Source: Mesorhizobium alhagi CCNWXJ12-2 (GTDB taxonomy: Bacteria; Pseudomonadota; Alphaproteobacteria; Rhizobiales; Rhizobiaceae). From it: a stretch of 64,000 nt of DNA. A model generated the notes under the pieces. That model did not search any database. It saw only the letters and a list, made by a program, of their open reading frames with translations, and was not told where the DNA came from. Below, in pieces: positions 37,185-47,647 of this stretch. The position numbers and the translations under genes were made by a program. How positions within the stretch are numbered: position 1 is the stretch's first letter; every line of letters starts with the position of its first letter. Location of the stretch: contig NZ_AHAM01000030.1 in NCBI RefSeq assembly GCF_000236565.1, positions 1-64,000 of the forward strand. Reading direction: 5' to 3'.

Positions 37185-38399
37185 ATGCACCTGCGCGACG
37201 GCATCCAGACGCATGCCACGGTCGCGCAGCGCTATGCGCATTCCGTCGAAACCGGAGCGATAGAGCGAGATCCGGCGCAGGAAAAAGTGGTCGCCGCGCT
37301 CGACCGGCTGACCGACGAGATCTGCTCCAAGCGGCTGGCTCAGAAGTCGAGCGCGCTCGGCTGGCTGTTCGCCAAGAGGCGGGAAACTCAGGCGCCGGTA
37401 AAAGGCCTCTACATCCATGGCGGCGTCGGTCGCGGCAAGACCATGCTGATGGACATGTTCTTCGAGCTCCTGCCGGCGCGGCGCAAGCGGCGCGTCCATT
37501 TCAACGACTTCATGGCCGATGCGCACGACCGAATCCAGAAGCATCGCCTTGCGCGCAAGAATGGCGAGGCCAGGGAAGACGATCCCATTCCGCCCGTCGC
37601 GCGGCAGCTTGCCGAGGAGGCGTGGGTGCTTTGCTTCGACGAGTTTTCCGTCACCGATATCGCCGACGCCATGATCCTGTCGCGGCTGTTTTCAGCGCTG
37701 TTTTCGCAAGGCGTCGTGCTCGTCGCCACCTCCAACGTGGCGCCCGATGATCTTTATCGCGACGGGCTGAACCGCGGGCTGTTCGAACCCTTCATCGGCT
37801 TGCTGAAGCGTCACGCCGACGTGCTCGCCCTCGATTCCCCGACCGACTACCGGCTGGAAAAGCTGAACCGAATGCCGGTCTACATCACGCCGCTCGGGCC
37901 CGAGGCGGATCGCCTGATGGACGAGGAATGGGAACTCGTGACCCATGGTCAACCGGTTGGCGCGACCACGCTGACGGTAAAAGGCCGGCAGGTTGTCGTG
38001 CCGCTCTCGGCGGGCGATGCGGCGCGCTTTTCGTTTGCCGATCTATGCGAAAATCCGCTTGGTGCGCGCGACTATCTGGAGATCGCAGGACGCTTTTCGA
38101 TCATCTTCATCGATCATGTGCCGGTGCTCGCCGAGGGCAAGCGCAACGAAGCGAAGCGTCTTATTCTTCTCATAGACACGCTCTACGATCATCACGTCCG
38201 GCTGGTGGTCAGTGCGGCGGCGCCGCCGCAGGATCTCTATGGCGGCCGGCGCGGCACGGAAGCGTTCGAGTTCGACCGCACAGCCTCGCGGCTGATCGAG
38301 ATGCAAAGCCGCGACTGGCTGGATGGCTGGGCGGCGCGGCAGGCGGAGAAAACGCCGCCGGCGAAGGCAGTCACCTCCGCCGAGACAGAAAAATTTTGA
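37185..38399 (+). CDS. zapE: Cell division protein ZapE (AFG1-family ATPase)
   Basis: This is a 404-residue AAA-like ATPase. Walker A is 'GGVGRGKTML' (79-88); Walker B is 'VLCFDEFSVTDIADAMIL', and 'VLVATSNVAPDDLYRDGLNRGLFEPFI' contains the sensor and arginine-finger region. All are hallmarks of AFG1/ZapE. In E. coli ZapE modulates FtsZ during constriction; in mitochondria AFG1 handles misassembled oxidase subunits. It lies directly upstream of mdh. Confidence 0.95.
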   Translation: MHLRDGIQTHATVAQRYAHSVETGAIERDPAQEKVVAALDRLTDEICSKRLAQKSSALGWLFAKRRETQAPVKGLYIHGGVGRGKTMLMDMFFELLPARRKRRVHFNDFMADAHDRIQKHRLARKNGEAREDDPIPPVARQLAEEAWVLCFDEFSVTDIADAMILSRLFSALFSQGVVLVATSNVAPDDLYRDGLNRGLFEPFIGLLKRHADVLALDSPTDYRLEKLNRMPVYITPLGPEADRLMDEEWELVTHGQPVGATTLTVKGRQVVVPLSAGDAARFSFADLCENPLGARDYLEIAGRFSIIFIDHVPVLAEGKRNEAKRLILLIDTLYDHHVRLVVSAAAPPQDLYGGRRGTEAFEFDRTASRLIEMQSRDWLDGWAARQAEKTPPAKAVTSAETEKF

Positions 38400-38462
38400 C
38401 GTTTACGTAACTCCGCTTTCGTCTAACCGATTGAAATCTATGGTGCAGAAATAATCGGTTGA

Positions 38463-39557
<1,095 letters not shown>

Positions 39558-39567
39558 GGCCTTCGCG

Positions 39568-40761
39568 ATGAACATCCACGAATACCAGGGCAAGCAACTG
39601 CTGAAGAGCTTTGGCGCGCCGGTCGCCGAGGGCGTGGCGATCATGAATGCAGGCGAGGCCGAGGCGGCGGCGAAGAAACTGCCCGGACCGCTCTATGTGG
39701 TGAAGAGCCAGATCCATGCCGGCGGCCGCGGCAAGGGCAAGTTCAAGGAACTTGGCCCCGACGCCAAGGGCGGCGTCAGGCTGGCTAAGTCGGTCGAAGA
39801 GGTCGTCGCCAACGTCAAGGAGATGCTCGGCAACACGCTCGTCACCAAGCAGACCGGCCCGGCAGGCAAGCAGGTCAACCGCCTCTACATCGAGGACGGC
39901 GCCGACATCGACCGCGAGCTTTATCTGTCGATCCTGGTCGACCGTTCGGTCGGCCGCATCGCCTTCGTCGTGTCGACCGAAGGCGGCATGGATATCGAGG
40001 CAGTCGCGCACGACACGCCGGAGAAGATCGTCACCGTCGCGGTCGACCCGGAAAAGGGCGTCACCGCCGATGATCTGCAAGCGCTGAACGAGGCGCTGAA
40101 ACTCGACGGCGATGCGGCAAAGGACGGCGAAACGCTGTTCCCGCTGCTCTACAAGGCGTTTGTCGAGAAGGACATGAGCCTTCTGGAGGTCAATCCGCTG
40201 ATCGTCATGAAGGACGGCCGGCTGCGCGTGCTCGACGCCAAAGTGTCGTTCGACAACAACGCACTCTTCCGTCACCCCGACATCATGGAACTGCGGGATA
40301 CGACCGAAGAGGACGAGAAGGAGATCGAGGCTTCGAAGCACGATCTCGCCTATGTCGCGCTCGACGGCAATATCGGCTGCATGGTGAACGGCGCCGGGCT
40401 GGCCATGGCGACTATGGACATCATCAAGCTCTACGGCGCCGAGCCCGCCAATTTCCTCGACGTCGGCGGCGGCGCGTCCAAGGAAAAGGTCACCGCGGCG
40501 TTCAAGATCATCACCGCCGACCCGGCGGTCGAAGGCATTCTGGTCAACATCTTCGGCGGCATCATGAAATGCGACGTGATCGCCGAGGGCGTGATCGCTG
40601 CGGTCAAGGAAGTCGGGCTGAAGGTTCCGCTGGTCGTGCGCCTGGAGGGCACCAATGTCGAACTCGGCAAGAGGATCATCAACGAGAGCGGGCTGAACGT
40701 CATTTCCGCCGACGATCTCGACGATGCGGCCAAGAAGATCGTCGCGGCGGTAAAGGGCTGA
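39568..40761 (+). CDS. sucC: Succinate-CoA ligase (ADP-forming) subunit beta
   Basis: This is a 397-residue beta subunit. The ATP-grasp domain covers the N-terminal part ('[22 protein letters not shown]', '[20 protein letters not shown]', '[22 protein letters not shown]'). The C-terminal CoA-binding domain includes '[24 protein letters not shown]' and '[17 protein letters not shown]'. It catalyses succinyl-CoA to succinate with nucleotide synthesis together with SucD. It lies between mdh and a cupin gene rather than directly next to sucD. Confidence 0.97.
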   Translation: MNIHEYQGKQLLKSFGAPVAEGVAIMNAGEAEAAAKKLPGPLYVVKSQIHAGGRGKGKFKELGPDAKGGVRLAKSVEEVVANVKEMLGNTLVTKQTGPAGKQVNRLYIEDGADIDRELYLSILVDRSVGRIAFVVSTEGGMDIEAVAHDTPEKIVTVAVDPEKGVTADDLQALNEALKLDGDAAKDGETLFPLLYKAFVEKDMSLLEVNPLIVMKDGRLRVLDAKVSFDNNALFRHPDIMELRDTTEEDEKEIEASKHDLAYVALDGNIGCMVNGAGLAMATMDIIKLYGAEPANFLDVGGGASKEKVTAAFKIITADPAVEGILVNIFGGIMKCDVIAEGVIAAVKEVGLKVPLVVRLEGTNVELGKRIINESGLNVISADDLDDAAKKIVAAVKG

Positions 40762-40765
40762 TCAA

Positions 40766-41137
40766 ATGCCTCCGCGAAAGATAAATCTCGTCGCCGTGGC
40801 GGATCGGACCATCGCCAATGTGTGGGACCCGCATATCGCCGGCGACATCAACGACTCTCAAGCCAAGGTCGCCAAGTTTGGCGAAGTGTTCGACTGGCAT
40901 GCGCATGAGCAGGAAGACGAGGCCTTCCTCGTCCTGCGCGGAAAAATCGCCGTCGATTTTCGCGACGGCCCTGTCGAACTCGGCGAAGGCGATTTCATCG
41001 TCGTGCCTCGTGGCATCGAACATCGGCCGCGCTCTCTGACCAAGGAGCCAATCGTGCTGATGTTCGAACCGGCGACCACGCTCAACACCGGCAACGCCAA
41101 GAGTGATCTCACGGTCGCAGACCTCAAGCGGCTTTAG
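40766..41137 (+). CDS. Cupin-domain protein between sucC and sucD
   Basis: This is a 123-residue single-domain cupin. Both metal motifs are complete: motif 1 HAHEQEDE (H45, H47, E52) and motif 2 '[14 protein letters not shown]' (H86). It starts 4 bases after sucC and ends 8 bases before sucD, so it must be co-transcribed. The cupin fold commonly acts as a mannose-6-phosphate isomerase-like, dioxygenase or sugar-binding module; the substrate here is unknown. Its own ribosome-binding site is weak, hinting at coupling to sucC. Confidence 0.88.
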   Translation: MPPRKINLVAVADRTIANVWDPHIAGDINDSQAKVAKFGEVFDWHAHEQEDEAFLVLRGKIAVDFRDGPVELGEGDFIVVPRGIEHRPRSLTKEPIVLMFEPATTLNTGNAKSDLTVADLKRL

Positions 41138-41145
41138 GAGCCTTC

Positions 41146-42042
41146 ATGTCCATTCTCATCGACAAGAACACCAAGATCTTGGTGCAGGGCCTGACCGGCA
41201 AGACCGGTTCGTTCCATACCGAGCAGGCGCTGGCCTATCACGGCACAAAGATGGTCGGCGGCATCCACCCGAAGAAGGGCGGCGAAAAGTGGGACGGCAG
41301 CGTTCCTCTGCCGATCTTTGCGACGGTCGCCGAAGGCAAGGAAAAGACCGGAGCAAATGCGTCCGTGGTCTATGTGCCGCCGGCGGGTGCGGCGGCGGCA
41401 ATCATCGAGGCGATCGAGGCCGAGATTCCGCTGATCGTCTGCATCACGGAAGGCATCCCGGTGATGGACATGGTCAAGGTCAAGGCGCGGCTCGATCGTT
41501 CGGGTTCGCGGCTGATCGGCCCGAACTGCCCGGGCATCGTGACGCCCGACGAATGCAAGATCGGCATCATGCCCGGCAACATCTTCCGCAAGGGCTCGGT
41601 CGGCGTTGTGTCGCGCTCCGGGACGCTTACATATGAGGCGGTGTTCCAGACGACCAATGCCGGGCTCGGCCAGTCGACCGCTGTCGGCATCGGCGGCGAT
41701 CCGGTCAAGGGAACCGAGTTCATCGACATGCTGGAGATGTTCCTGGCCGATGACGAGACGAAATCGATCATCATGATCGGCGAAATCGGCGGTTCGGCCG
41801 AGGAGGATGCGGCGCAATTCATCATCGACGAAGCCAAGCGCGGCCGCAGGAAGCCGATGGCGGGGTTCATCGCCGGCCGCACGGCGCCGGCGGGACGCAC
41901 CATGGGCCATGCCGGCGCGGTGATTTCCGGCGGCAAGGGCGGCGCCGAGGACAAGATCGCGGCGATGGAGGCGGCGGGTATCCGCGTATCGCCGTCGCCG
42001 GCCCGGCTCGGCACGACGCTGGTCGAGGCGATCAAGGGCTGA
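41146..42042 (+). CDS. sucD: Succinate-CoA ligase (ADP-forming) subunit alpha
   Basis: This is a 298-residue alpha subunit. CoA binding is seen in '[19 protein letters not shown]' and '[17 protein letters not shown]', and the phosphorylated active-site histidine is H255 in '[21 protein letters not shown]'. TAGGAGCCTTC precedes the ATG. The stop codon overlaps the left arm of the imperfect palindrome that separates it from sucA. Confidence 0.97.
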   Translation: MSILIDKNTKILVQGLTGKTGSFHTEQALAYHGTKMVGGIHPKKGGEKWDGSVPLPIFATVAEGKEKTGANASVVYVPPAGAAAAIIEAIEAEIPLIVCITEGIPVMDMVKVKARLDRSGSRLIGPNCPGIVTPDECKIGIMPGNIFRKGSVGVVSRSGTLTYEAVFQTTNAGLGQSTAVGIGGDPVKGTEFIDMLEMFLADDETKSIIMIGEIGGSAEEDAAQFIIDEAKRGRRKPMAGFIAGRTAPAGRTMGHAGAVISGGKGGAEDKIAAMEAAGIRVSPSPARLGTTLVEAIKG

Positions 42043-42138
42043 GCGAATAGGGAGTAGCGAACAGCGAATAGGGAAGAAGCAATGAATAGGCGCAAATGCG
42101 GGAATCTCTATTCGCTACTCACTATTCGCTATTCGCTC
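42041..42138. repeat. Imperfect inverted repeat of the 'CGAATAG' type between sucD and sucA
   Basis: The left arm (42041-42074) and right arm (42104-42138) are near reverse complements made of tandem copies of AGCGAATAG/CTATTCGCT, with a spacer of about 30 bases. The transcript would fold into a long hairpin. It contains no protein gene. Similar CTATTCGCTATTCGC-type units are remembered as dispersed intergenic elements in rhizobial genomes, but only this one occurs in the window. Confidence 0.75.
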
Positions 42139-42175
42139 TGACAAAGGAGACGGAGCAAAAAACTCCGAAAAGCAC

Positions 42176-45163
42176 ATGGCACGACAAGATCAGGCCAACG
42201 ACCAGTTTTCCCTCACTTCGTTCCTCTATGGCGGCAATGCCGACTACATCGAGCAGTTGCACGCCGCTTATGAGGACGATCCGTCTTCGGTGGACACCGA
42301 ATGGCGCGATTTCTTCGGCGCGCTGAAGGATGACGCCGGCGATGTGAAAAAGAACGCCAGAGGCGCGTCATGGGCGCGGCCGAGCTGGCCGCTGCAGGCT
42401 AATGGCGAACTGGTTTCGGCGCTCGACGGCGATTGGGGCCTGGTCGAGAAACATCTTGAAAAGAAGGTCAAGGACAAGGCGGCGGCCGGCGGTGTGGTGC
42501 TTTCCGATGCCGACGTGCTGCAGGCGACGCGCGATTCCGTCCGCGCCATCATGATGATCCGCGCCTACCGCATGCGTGGCCATCTGCACGCCAATCTCGA
42601 TCCGCTCGGCATTGCCAAGCCGATGGAGGATTACAACGAATTGTCGCCGGAAGCCTACGGCTTCACGGAAGCGGACTACGACCGCAGGATCTTCATCGAC
42701 CGCGTTCTGGGGCTCGAATACGCGACCATCCGCGAGATGCTCGACATATTGAAGCGGACCTACTGCTCGACGCTCGGCGTCGAGTTCATGCACATGTCTG
42801 ATCCCGAAGAGAAAGCATGGGTTCAGGAGCGCATCGAAGGTCCGGACAAGGGTATTGCCTTCACCCCGGCGGGCAAGAAGGCCATCCTGCAGAAGCTGGT
42901 CGAGGCGGAAGGCTTCGAGCAGTTCATCGACGTCAAATACAAGGGCACCAAGCGTTTTGGCCTCGACGGAGGCGAATCGCTGATCCCGGCGCTGGAGCAG
43001 ATCGTCAAGCGCGGCGGCTCGCTCGGCATGCAGGACATCGTGCTGGGCATGGCGCATCGCGGCCGTCTCAATGTGCTTTCGCAAGTGATGGCCAAGCCGC
43101 ACCGTGCGATTTTCCACGAGTTCAAGGGCGGCTCCTACGCCCCCGACGATGTCGAGGGCTCGGGTGACGTGAAGTATCACCTTGGGGCGTCGTCCGACCG
43201 TGAGTTCGACGGCAACAAGGTGCACCTGTCGCTGACCGCGAATCCCTCGCATCTGGAGATCGTCGACCCCGTCGTCATGGGGAAGGCGCGCGCAAAGCAG
43301 GATCTGCTCTACGGTCGCGGCCGGGACGAGATCATCCCGCTGGAAGATCGCGCCAAGGTGCTGCCGCTGCTGCTGCACGGCGACGCCGCTTTCGCCGGCC
43401 AGGGCGTGATCGCGGAAATCCTCGGGCTTTCGGGGCTGCGCGGCCATCGCGTCGCGGGCACGCTGCATTTCATCATCAACAACCAGATCGGTTTCACGAC
43501 CAATCCGCGCTTCTCGCGCTCCTCGCCCTATCCGTCGGACGTGGCCAAGATGATCGAGGCGCCGATCTTTCACGTCAACGGCGATGATCCGGAGGCAGTG
43601 GTCTACGCGGCCAAGGTGGCGATCGAATTCCGGATGAAATTCCACAAGCCGGTCGTCATCGACATGTTCTGCTACCGGCGCTTCGGCCACAATGAGGGCG
43701 ACGAGCCCGCATTCACGCAGCCGGTCATGTATCGAGCCATCCGCTCGCACAAGACAACGGTGCAGATCTACGCCGACAAGCTCATCGCCGAAGGGCATCT
43801 GACCCAAGACGAGTTCGAGAAGATGAAGGCCGACTGGCGCGCCCATCTCGAAAGCGAGTGGGAGGTTGGGCAGTCCTACAAGCCCAACAAGGCCGATTGG
43901 CTGGACGGCGCCTGGTCGGGTCTCCGAACCGCCGACAATCAGGACGAACAGCGGCGTGGCAAGACCGCCATGCCGCTCAAGACGCTCAAGGAAATCGGCA
44001 AGAAGCTGACCGAAGTCCCCGAGGGCTTCGAGGCGCACCGGACGATCAGCCGCTTCCTCGAGACGCGGCGCAAGATGATCGATTCGGGCGAAGGCATCGA
44101 CTGGTCGACCGCGGAGGCGCTGGCTTTTGGCTCCATACTGCTCGACGGCAACCCAGTCCGTCTTTCAGGACAGGATTCGGAGCGCGGCACCTTCTCCCAG
44201 CGCCATTCGGTGCTCTACGACCAGAGGGACGAGAGCCGTTACATCCCGCTCAACAATCTGAGCGCGGCGCAGGCGAAATACGAAGTCGTCAATTCGATGC
44301 TTTCGGAAGAGGCGGTGCTCGGCTTCGAATACGGCTATTCGCTGGCCGATCCGAAGGCGCTGACACTCTGGGAAGCGCAGTTCGGCGACTTCGCCAATGG
44401 CGCGCAGGTGGTGTTCGACCAGTTCATCTCGTCGGGCGAGCGCAAGTGGCTGCGCATGTCGGGGCTCGTCTGCCTGCTTCCGCACGGCTATGAAGGCCAG
44501 GGACCTGAACATTCGTCGGCGCGCCTGGAGCGCTTCCTGCAGCTCTGCGCCGAAGACAATATGCAGGTCGCCTACTGCACTACGCCGGCAAACTATTTCC
44601 ACATTCTGCGCCGGCAATTGAAGCGAGACTTCCGCAAGCCGCTTATCCTGATGACGCCGAAATCGCTGCTTCGCCACAAGCGCGCAGTGTCGACGCTGGC
44701 CGAGATGTCGGGCGAAAGCGCCTTCCACCGGTTGCTGTGGGACGACGCGCAGCTTCTGCCCGACCAGCCGATCAAGCTGGTCAAGGATTCGAAGATCCGC
44801 CGCGTCGTGCTCTGCTCCGGCAAGGTTTATTACGATCTTTACGAGGAGCGCGAGAAGCGCGGCATCAATGACATCTACCTTTTGCGGGTCGAGCAGCTCT
44901 ATCCCTTCCCGGCCAAGGCGCTGATCAACGAGCTGTCGCGCTTCCGCAATGCGGAAATGACCTGGTGCCAGGAAGAGCCCAAGAACATGGGTGCGTGGTC
45001 GTTCATCGATCCCTATCTGGAGTGGGTGCTTGCGCATATCGATGCCAAGCATCAGCGCGTGCGCTACACGGGACGGCCGGCTGCGGCGTCGCCGGCGACC
45101 GGCATGATGTCGAAGCATCTGGCGCAGCTGCAGGCATTCCTCGACGACGCGCTCGGCGAGTAG
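42176..45163 (+). CDS. sucA: 2-Oxoglutarate dehydrogenase E1 component
   Basis: This is a 995-residue thiamine-diphosphate-dependent decarboxylase that starts the 2-oxoglutarate to succinyl-CoA conversion. The N-terminal E2-binding part includes 'SFLYGGNADYIEQLHAAYEDDPSSVDTEWRDFF'. ThDP and Mg sites are in 'MAHRGRLNVL', 'GDAAFAGQGVIAE...INNQIGFTT' (GD...NN type) and 'DMFCYRRFGHNEGDEP'. The transketolase-like pyrimidine domain ('SEEAVLGFEYGYSLADPKALTLWEAQFGDFANGAQV') and the C-terminal domain follow. The length is normal. The start is preceded by AAAGGAGACGG at some distance. Confidence 0.98.
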   Translation: MARQDQANDQFSLTSFLYGGNADYIEQLHAAYEDDPSSVDTEWRDFFGALKDDAGDVKKNARGASWARPSWPLQANGELVSALDGDWGLVEKHLEKKVKDKAAAGGVVLSDADVLQATRDSVRAIMMIRAYRMRGHLHANLDPLGIAKPMEDYNELSPEAYGFTEADYDRRIFIDRVLGLEYATIREMLDILKRTYCSTLGVEFMHMSDPEEKAWVQERIEGPDKGIAFTPAGKKAILQKLVEAEGFEQFIDVKYKGTKRFGLDGGESLIPALEQIVKRGGSLGMQDIVLGMAHRGRLNVLSQVMAKPHRAIFHEFKGGSYAPDDVEGSGDVKYHLGASSDREFDGNKVHLSLTANPSHLEIVDPVVMGKARAKQDLLYGRGRDEIIPLEDRAKVLPLLLHGDAAFAGQGVIAEILGLSGLRGHRVAGTLHFIINNQIGFTTNPRFSRSSPYPSDVAKMIEAPIFHVNGDDPEAVVYAAKVAIEFRMKFHKPVVIDMFCYRRFGHNEGDEPAFTQPVMYRAIRSHKTTVQIYADKLIAEGHLTQDEFEKMKADWRAHLESEWEVGQSYKPNKADWLDGAWSGLRTADNQDEQRRGKTAMPLKTLKEIGKKLTEVPEGFEAHRTISRFLETRRKMIDSGEGIDWSTAEALAFGSILLDGNPVRLSGQDSERGTFSQRHSVLYDQRDESRYIPLNNLSAAQAKYEVVNSMLSEEAVLGFEYGYSLADPKALTLWEAQFGDFANGAQVVFDQFISSGERKWLRMSGLVCLLPHGYEGQGPEHSSARLERFLQLCAEDNMQVAYCTTPANYFHILRRQLKRDFRKPLILMTPKSLLRHKRAVSTLAEMSGESAFHRLLWDDAQLLPDQPIKLVKDSKIRRVVLCSGKVYYDLYEEREKRGINDIYLLRVEQLYPFPAKALINELSRFRNAEMTWCQEEPKNMGAWSFIDPYLEWVLAHIDAKHQRVRYTGRPAAASPATGMMSKHLAQLQAFLDDALGE

Positions 45164-45220
45164 CGAAGTAGTTTCGGACGACCATGGCAACCAAGACATT
45201 CAGAAACGGACAGGCATAAA

Positions 45221-46534
45221 ATGGCTACCGAAATCCGCGTTCCCACGCTCGGCGAATCCGTCACCGAGGCGACCATCGGCAAATGGTTTAAAAAGGCAGG
45301 CGACGCAATCGCAGTCGACGAGCCGCTGGTCGAACTCGAAACCGACAAGGTGACGATCGAGGTGCCCGCGCCCACCGCCGGCACGCTGGCTGAAATCGCG
45401 GTGAAAGACGGCGAGACGGTCGGCGTCGGCGCGCTGCTCGGCACGATCTCGGAAGGCGCCGGCGCGAAGCCCGCGGCAGCCAGGGAAGAGGCCAAACCGG
45501 AGACGAACGGCAAGACCAAGTCGGAAGGAGAACCGGTAGCGCAGGCTTCGGGACCCGCCGCGGCTTCGACCACCGGGGAGGCCGCCACCAAAGCCGATAG
45601 GCTCGCCGGACAGGAGCAGATCACCGAGCGCAAGGGCGCGGTACCGCCGGCGCCGGCCGCGGCCAAGCTTTTGTCCGAGAACAAGATCGCCGCGGACGAG
45701 ATCGAGGGTTCGGGCAAACGCGGCCAGGTGCTGAAGGGCGATGTGCTCGAAGCGCTGGCCAAGGGGATTTCGGCCCCGCAAGCTGCACCAGCCGCCCCGG
45801 CCGCTGCCCGCACACCATCTTCGGCCGGCGACGAAGCGCGTGAAGAGCGCGTTCGCATGACCAAGCTGCGCCAGACCATCGCCCGCCGCCTCAAGGAAGC
45901 GCAGTCCGCCGCCGCCATGCTGACGACCTTCAACGAGGTCGACATGAAGGCGATCATGGACATGCGCACGAAATACAAGGATGTTTTTGAAAAGAAGCAC
46001 GGCGTGAAGCTCGGCTTCATGGGCTTCTTCACCAAGGCCATCGTTCATGCTCTGAAGGAGATTCCCGCTGTCAACGCCGAGATCGACGGCGCCGACATAA
46101 TCTACAAGAACTACGCCCATATCGGCGTGGCCGTAGGCACCGAAAAAGGCCTCGTCGTGCCGGTGGTGCGCGACGCCGACCAGATGAGCATCGCCGAGAT
46201 CGAGAAGGAGATCGGCCGGCTGGGACTCGCCGCGCGCGACGGAAAGCTGTCGGTGGCCGACATGCAAGGCGGCACCTTCACCATCTCGAACGGCGGCGTC
46301 TATGGCTCGCTGATGTCGACGCCGATCCTCAACGCCCCGCAATCGGGCATTCTCGGCATGCACAAGATCCAGGAGCGGCCGGTCGTGGTCGGCGGCCAGA
46401 TCGTCATCCGGCCGATGATGTATCTGGCGCTCAGCTACGACCATCGCATCGTCGACGGCAAGGAAGCGGTGACCTTCCTGGTGCGGGTCAAAGAGAGCCT
46501 GGAGGATCCGGAACGGCTGGTGCTGGATCTTTAG
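45221..46534 (+). CDS. sucB: Dihydrolipoyllysine-residue succinyltransferase E2 of 2-oxoglutarate dehydrogenase
   Basis: This is a 437-residue E2 subunit. The lipoyl domain carries lipoyl-Lys43 in ETDKVTIEV. An Ala/Pro/Glu-rich linker follows (about 85-140), then the E1/E3-binding domain ('[30 protein letters not shown]') and the catalytic domain (about 205-437) with '[16 protein letters not shown]', '[21 protein letters not shown]' and the active-site '[13 protein letters not shown]'. It forms the oligomeric core of the complex. Confidence 0.98.
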   Translation: MATEIRVPTLGESVTEATIGKWFKKAGDAIAVDEPLVELETDKVTIEVPAPTAGTLAEIAVKDGETVGVGALLGTISEGAGAKPAAAREEAKPETNGKTKSEGEPVAQASGPAAASTTGEAATKADRLAGQEQITERKGAVPPAPAAAKLLSENKIAADEIEGSGKRGQVLKGDVLEALAKGISAPQAAPAAPAAARTPSSAGDEAREERVRMTKLRQTIARRLKEAQSAAAMLTTFNEVDMKAIMDMRTKYKDVFEKKHGVKLGFMGFFTKAIVHALKEIPAVNAEIDGADIIYKNYAHIGVAVGTEKGLVVPVVRDADQMSIAEIEKEIGRLGLAARDGKLSVADMQGGTFTISNGGVYGSLMSTPILNAPQSGILGMHKIQERPVVVGGQIVIRPMMYLALSYDHRIVDGKEAVTFLVRVKESLEDPERLVLDL

Positions 46535-46578
46535 ACGCGACTTCGCCGATCCTGTAGCCGTGAGTTTGTGATAGCGCC

Positions 46579-46604
46579 TTCCGGAAGCAATCTCGCTTCC
46601 GGAA
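46579..46604. terminator. Perfect hairpin after sucB
   Basis: TTCCGGAAGC (46579-46588) and GCTTCCGGAA (46595-46604) form a 10-bp inverted repeat in the sucB-MAPEG spacer. There is no T run after it, so it is more likely an mRNA-stabilising or attenuating hairpin than an efficient terminator. Confidence 0.35.
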
Positions 46605-46626
46605 CATGCGACCGGGGAGATTTTCC

Positions 46627-47031
46627 ATGGAAGCCGCTGCTGCATCGACCGAAATTGCCGTTCTTGCGTGGAGCGTCGTGCTCCTGCTGTTGCAGATCGT
46701 CATTCAGGGGATCGCGACGGCTGACCTCGGGCCGAAATATCTGCTCGGCCCTCGCGATGAAAAACTCGAATCGAGGAATGTGCTCGCCGGTCGGCTCGGC
46801 CGGGCGCTGCAGAACCTGCTTGAAACCTATCCGGCTTTCATCGCCCTGGCACTGGCGCTGGTGGTCACGGGAAAAGCGGGCGGCATCGGCGCAACCGGAG
46901 CCTGGCTGTGGCTGATCGCCCGTGTGCTTTACCTCGTGCTTTACGCCATGGGCATTCCGGTCGCCCGGACGATAGCCTGGTTCGCATCGATCGTTGGTAT
47001 TCTGCTGATGCTGATCAGGCTGATGTCTTGA
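46627..47031 (+). CDS. MAPEG family membrane protein
   Basis: This is a 134-residue protein with four hydrophobic helices and the MAPEG pattern: 'GPRDEKLESRNVLAGRLGRALQNLLETYPAFIALAL' (the E..N..E.ypaF signature) and a C-terminal 'RVLYLVLYAMGIPVARTIAWFASIVG'. The superfamily covers microsomal glutathione transferase-like enzymes. It sits between sucB and lpd. GGGGAGATTTTCC precedes the ATG. Confidence 0.88.
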   Translation: MEAAAASTEIAVLAWSVVLLLLQIVIQGIATADLGPKYLLGPRDEKLESRNVLAGRLGRALQNLLETYPAFIALALALVVTGKAGGIGATGAWLWLIARVLYLVLYAMGIPVARTIAWFASIVGILLMLIRLMS

Positions 47032-47090
47032 CCCGTCTGCTCAATAAAAAAACCTTCAGAGCTGGAGGCGAAGCTTGGGTTGCGCGGACC

Positions 47091-47564
47091 ATGGCTGCGC
47101 TTGGCATTTTGGCGTCGTCGTCCGCGCCGGCGTTCGCCGCCTGCCCGATGGAACTGGCCGTCTATGGCGAACGCGACGGGGTCGCCGAGATCAACTTTAC
47201 GCCTACGCTTAACCGGGCGGTCGTTACCAACACATTCCGCATGCTTCTCGATGACGTGGTGCTCGACGGCATTGTGATGTGGACGGCAGTCGAGCCGCGG
47301 CCAAACGGCATGCTGATGTACAAATGCCCGCAGGGCGACGTAACCGGGGCCGAGCTTGCAATTTGCACGGTCTGGCAGGGCGTCATCTACACGTCCGACG
47401 ACCAAGGCAATATCGACCTTTTGCCGGCCGAGGGCGCCGATGCTCCCGCCAAACTGATTTTTCCGGATCTCGGCCATTCGCTGGAGAGATCAGCGGCTTT
47501 TGGCGAGGATGGGTTTTCGAAGGTGCCGTGGGATGTTTTTGCATTGAAGGGTTGCCAGGAGTGA
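47091..47564 (+). CDS. Hypothetical exported protein between sucB and lpd
   Basis: This is a 157-residue protein of no recognised family. A short hydrophobic export signal (MAALGILASSSAPAFA) is followed by a beta-rich mature part with three cysteines (AACPMEL, YKCPQGD, LAICTVW). A TTG at 47028 overlapping the MAPEG stop would give a longer, more basic signal peptide and translational coupling, and is a real alternative. It is probably periplasmic. Confidence 0.65.
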   Translation: MAALGILASSSAPAFAACPMELAVYGERDGVAEINFTPTLNRAVVTNTFRMLLDDVVLDGIVMWTAVEPRPNGMLMYKCPQGDVTGAELAICTVWQGVIYTSDDQGNIDLLPAEGADAPAKLIFPDLGHSLERSAAFGEDGFSKVPWDVFALKGCQE

Positions 47565-47647
47565 AGGGCTCCGCCGTGGTAAAGCGCCACGCCGGATCAT
47601 AATTTCAGTGAGCGGGCGAGGCCGCTCAAACCGTATAAGGATGGAAA

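Noticed and set aside
42368-44038. Minus-strand 556-residue ORF
   Set aside because: It is antisense to sucA in a high-GC region; the composition is that of a complementary frame.
45200-46645. Minus-strand 481-residue ORF
   Set aside because: It lies entirely opposite sucB and has no motif; a high-GC shadow.
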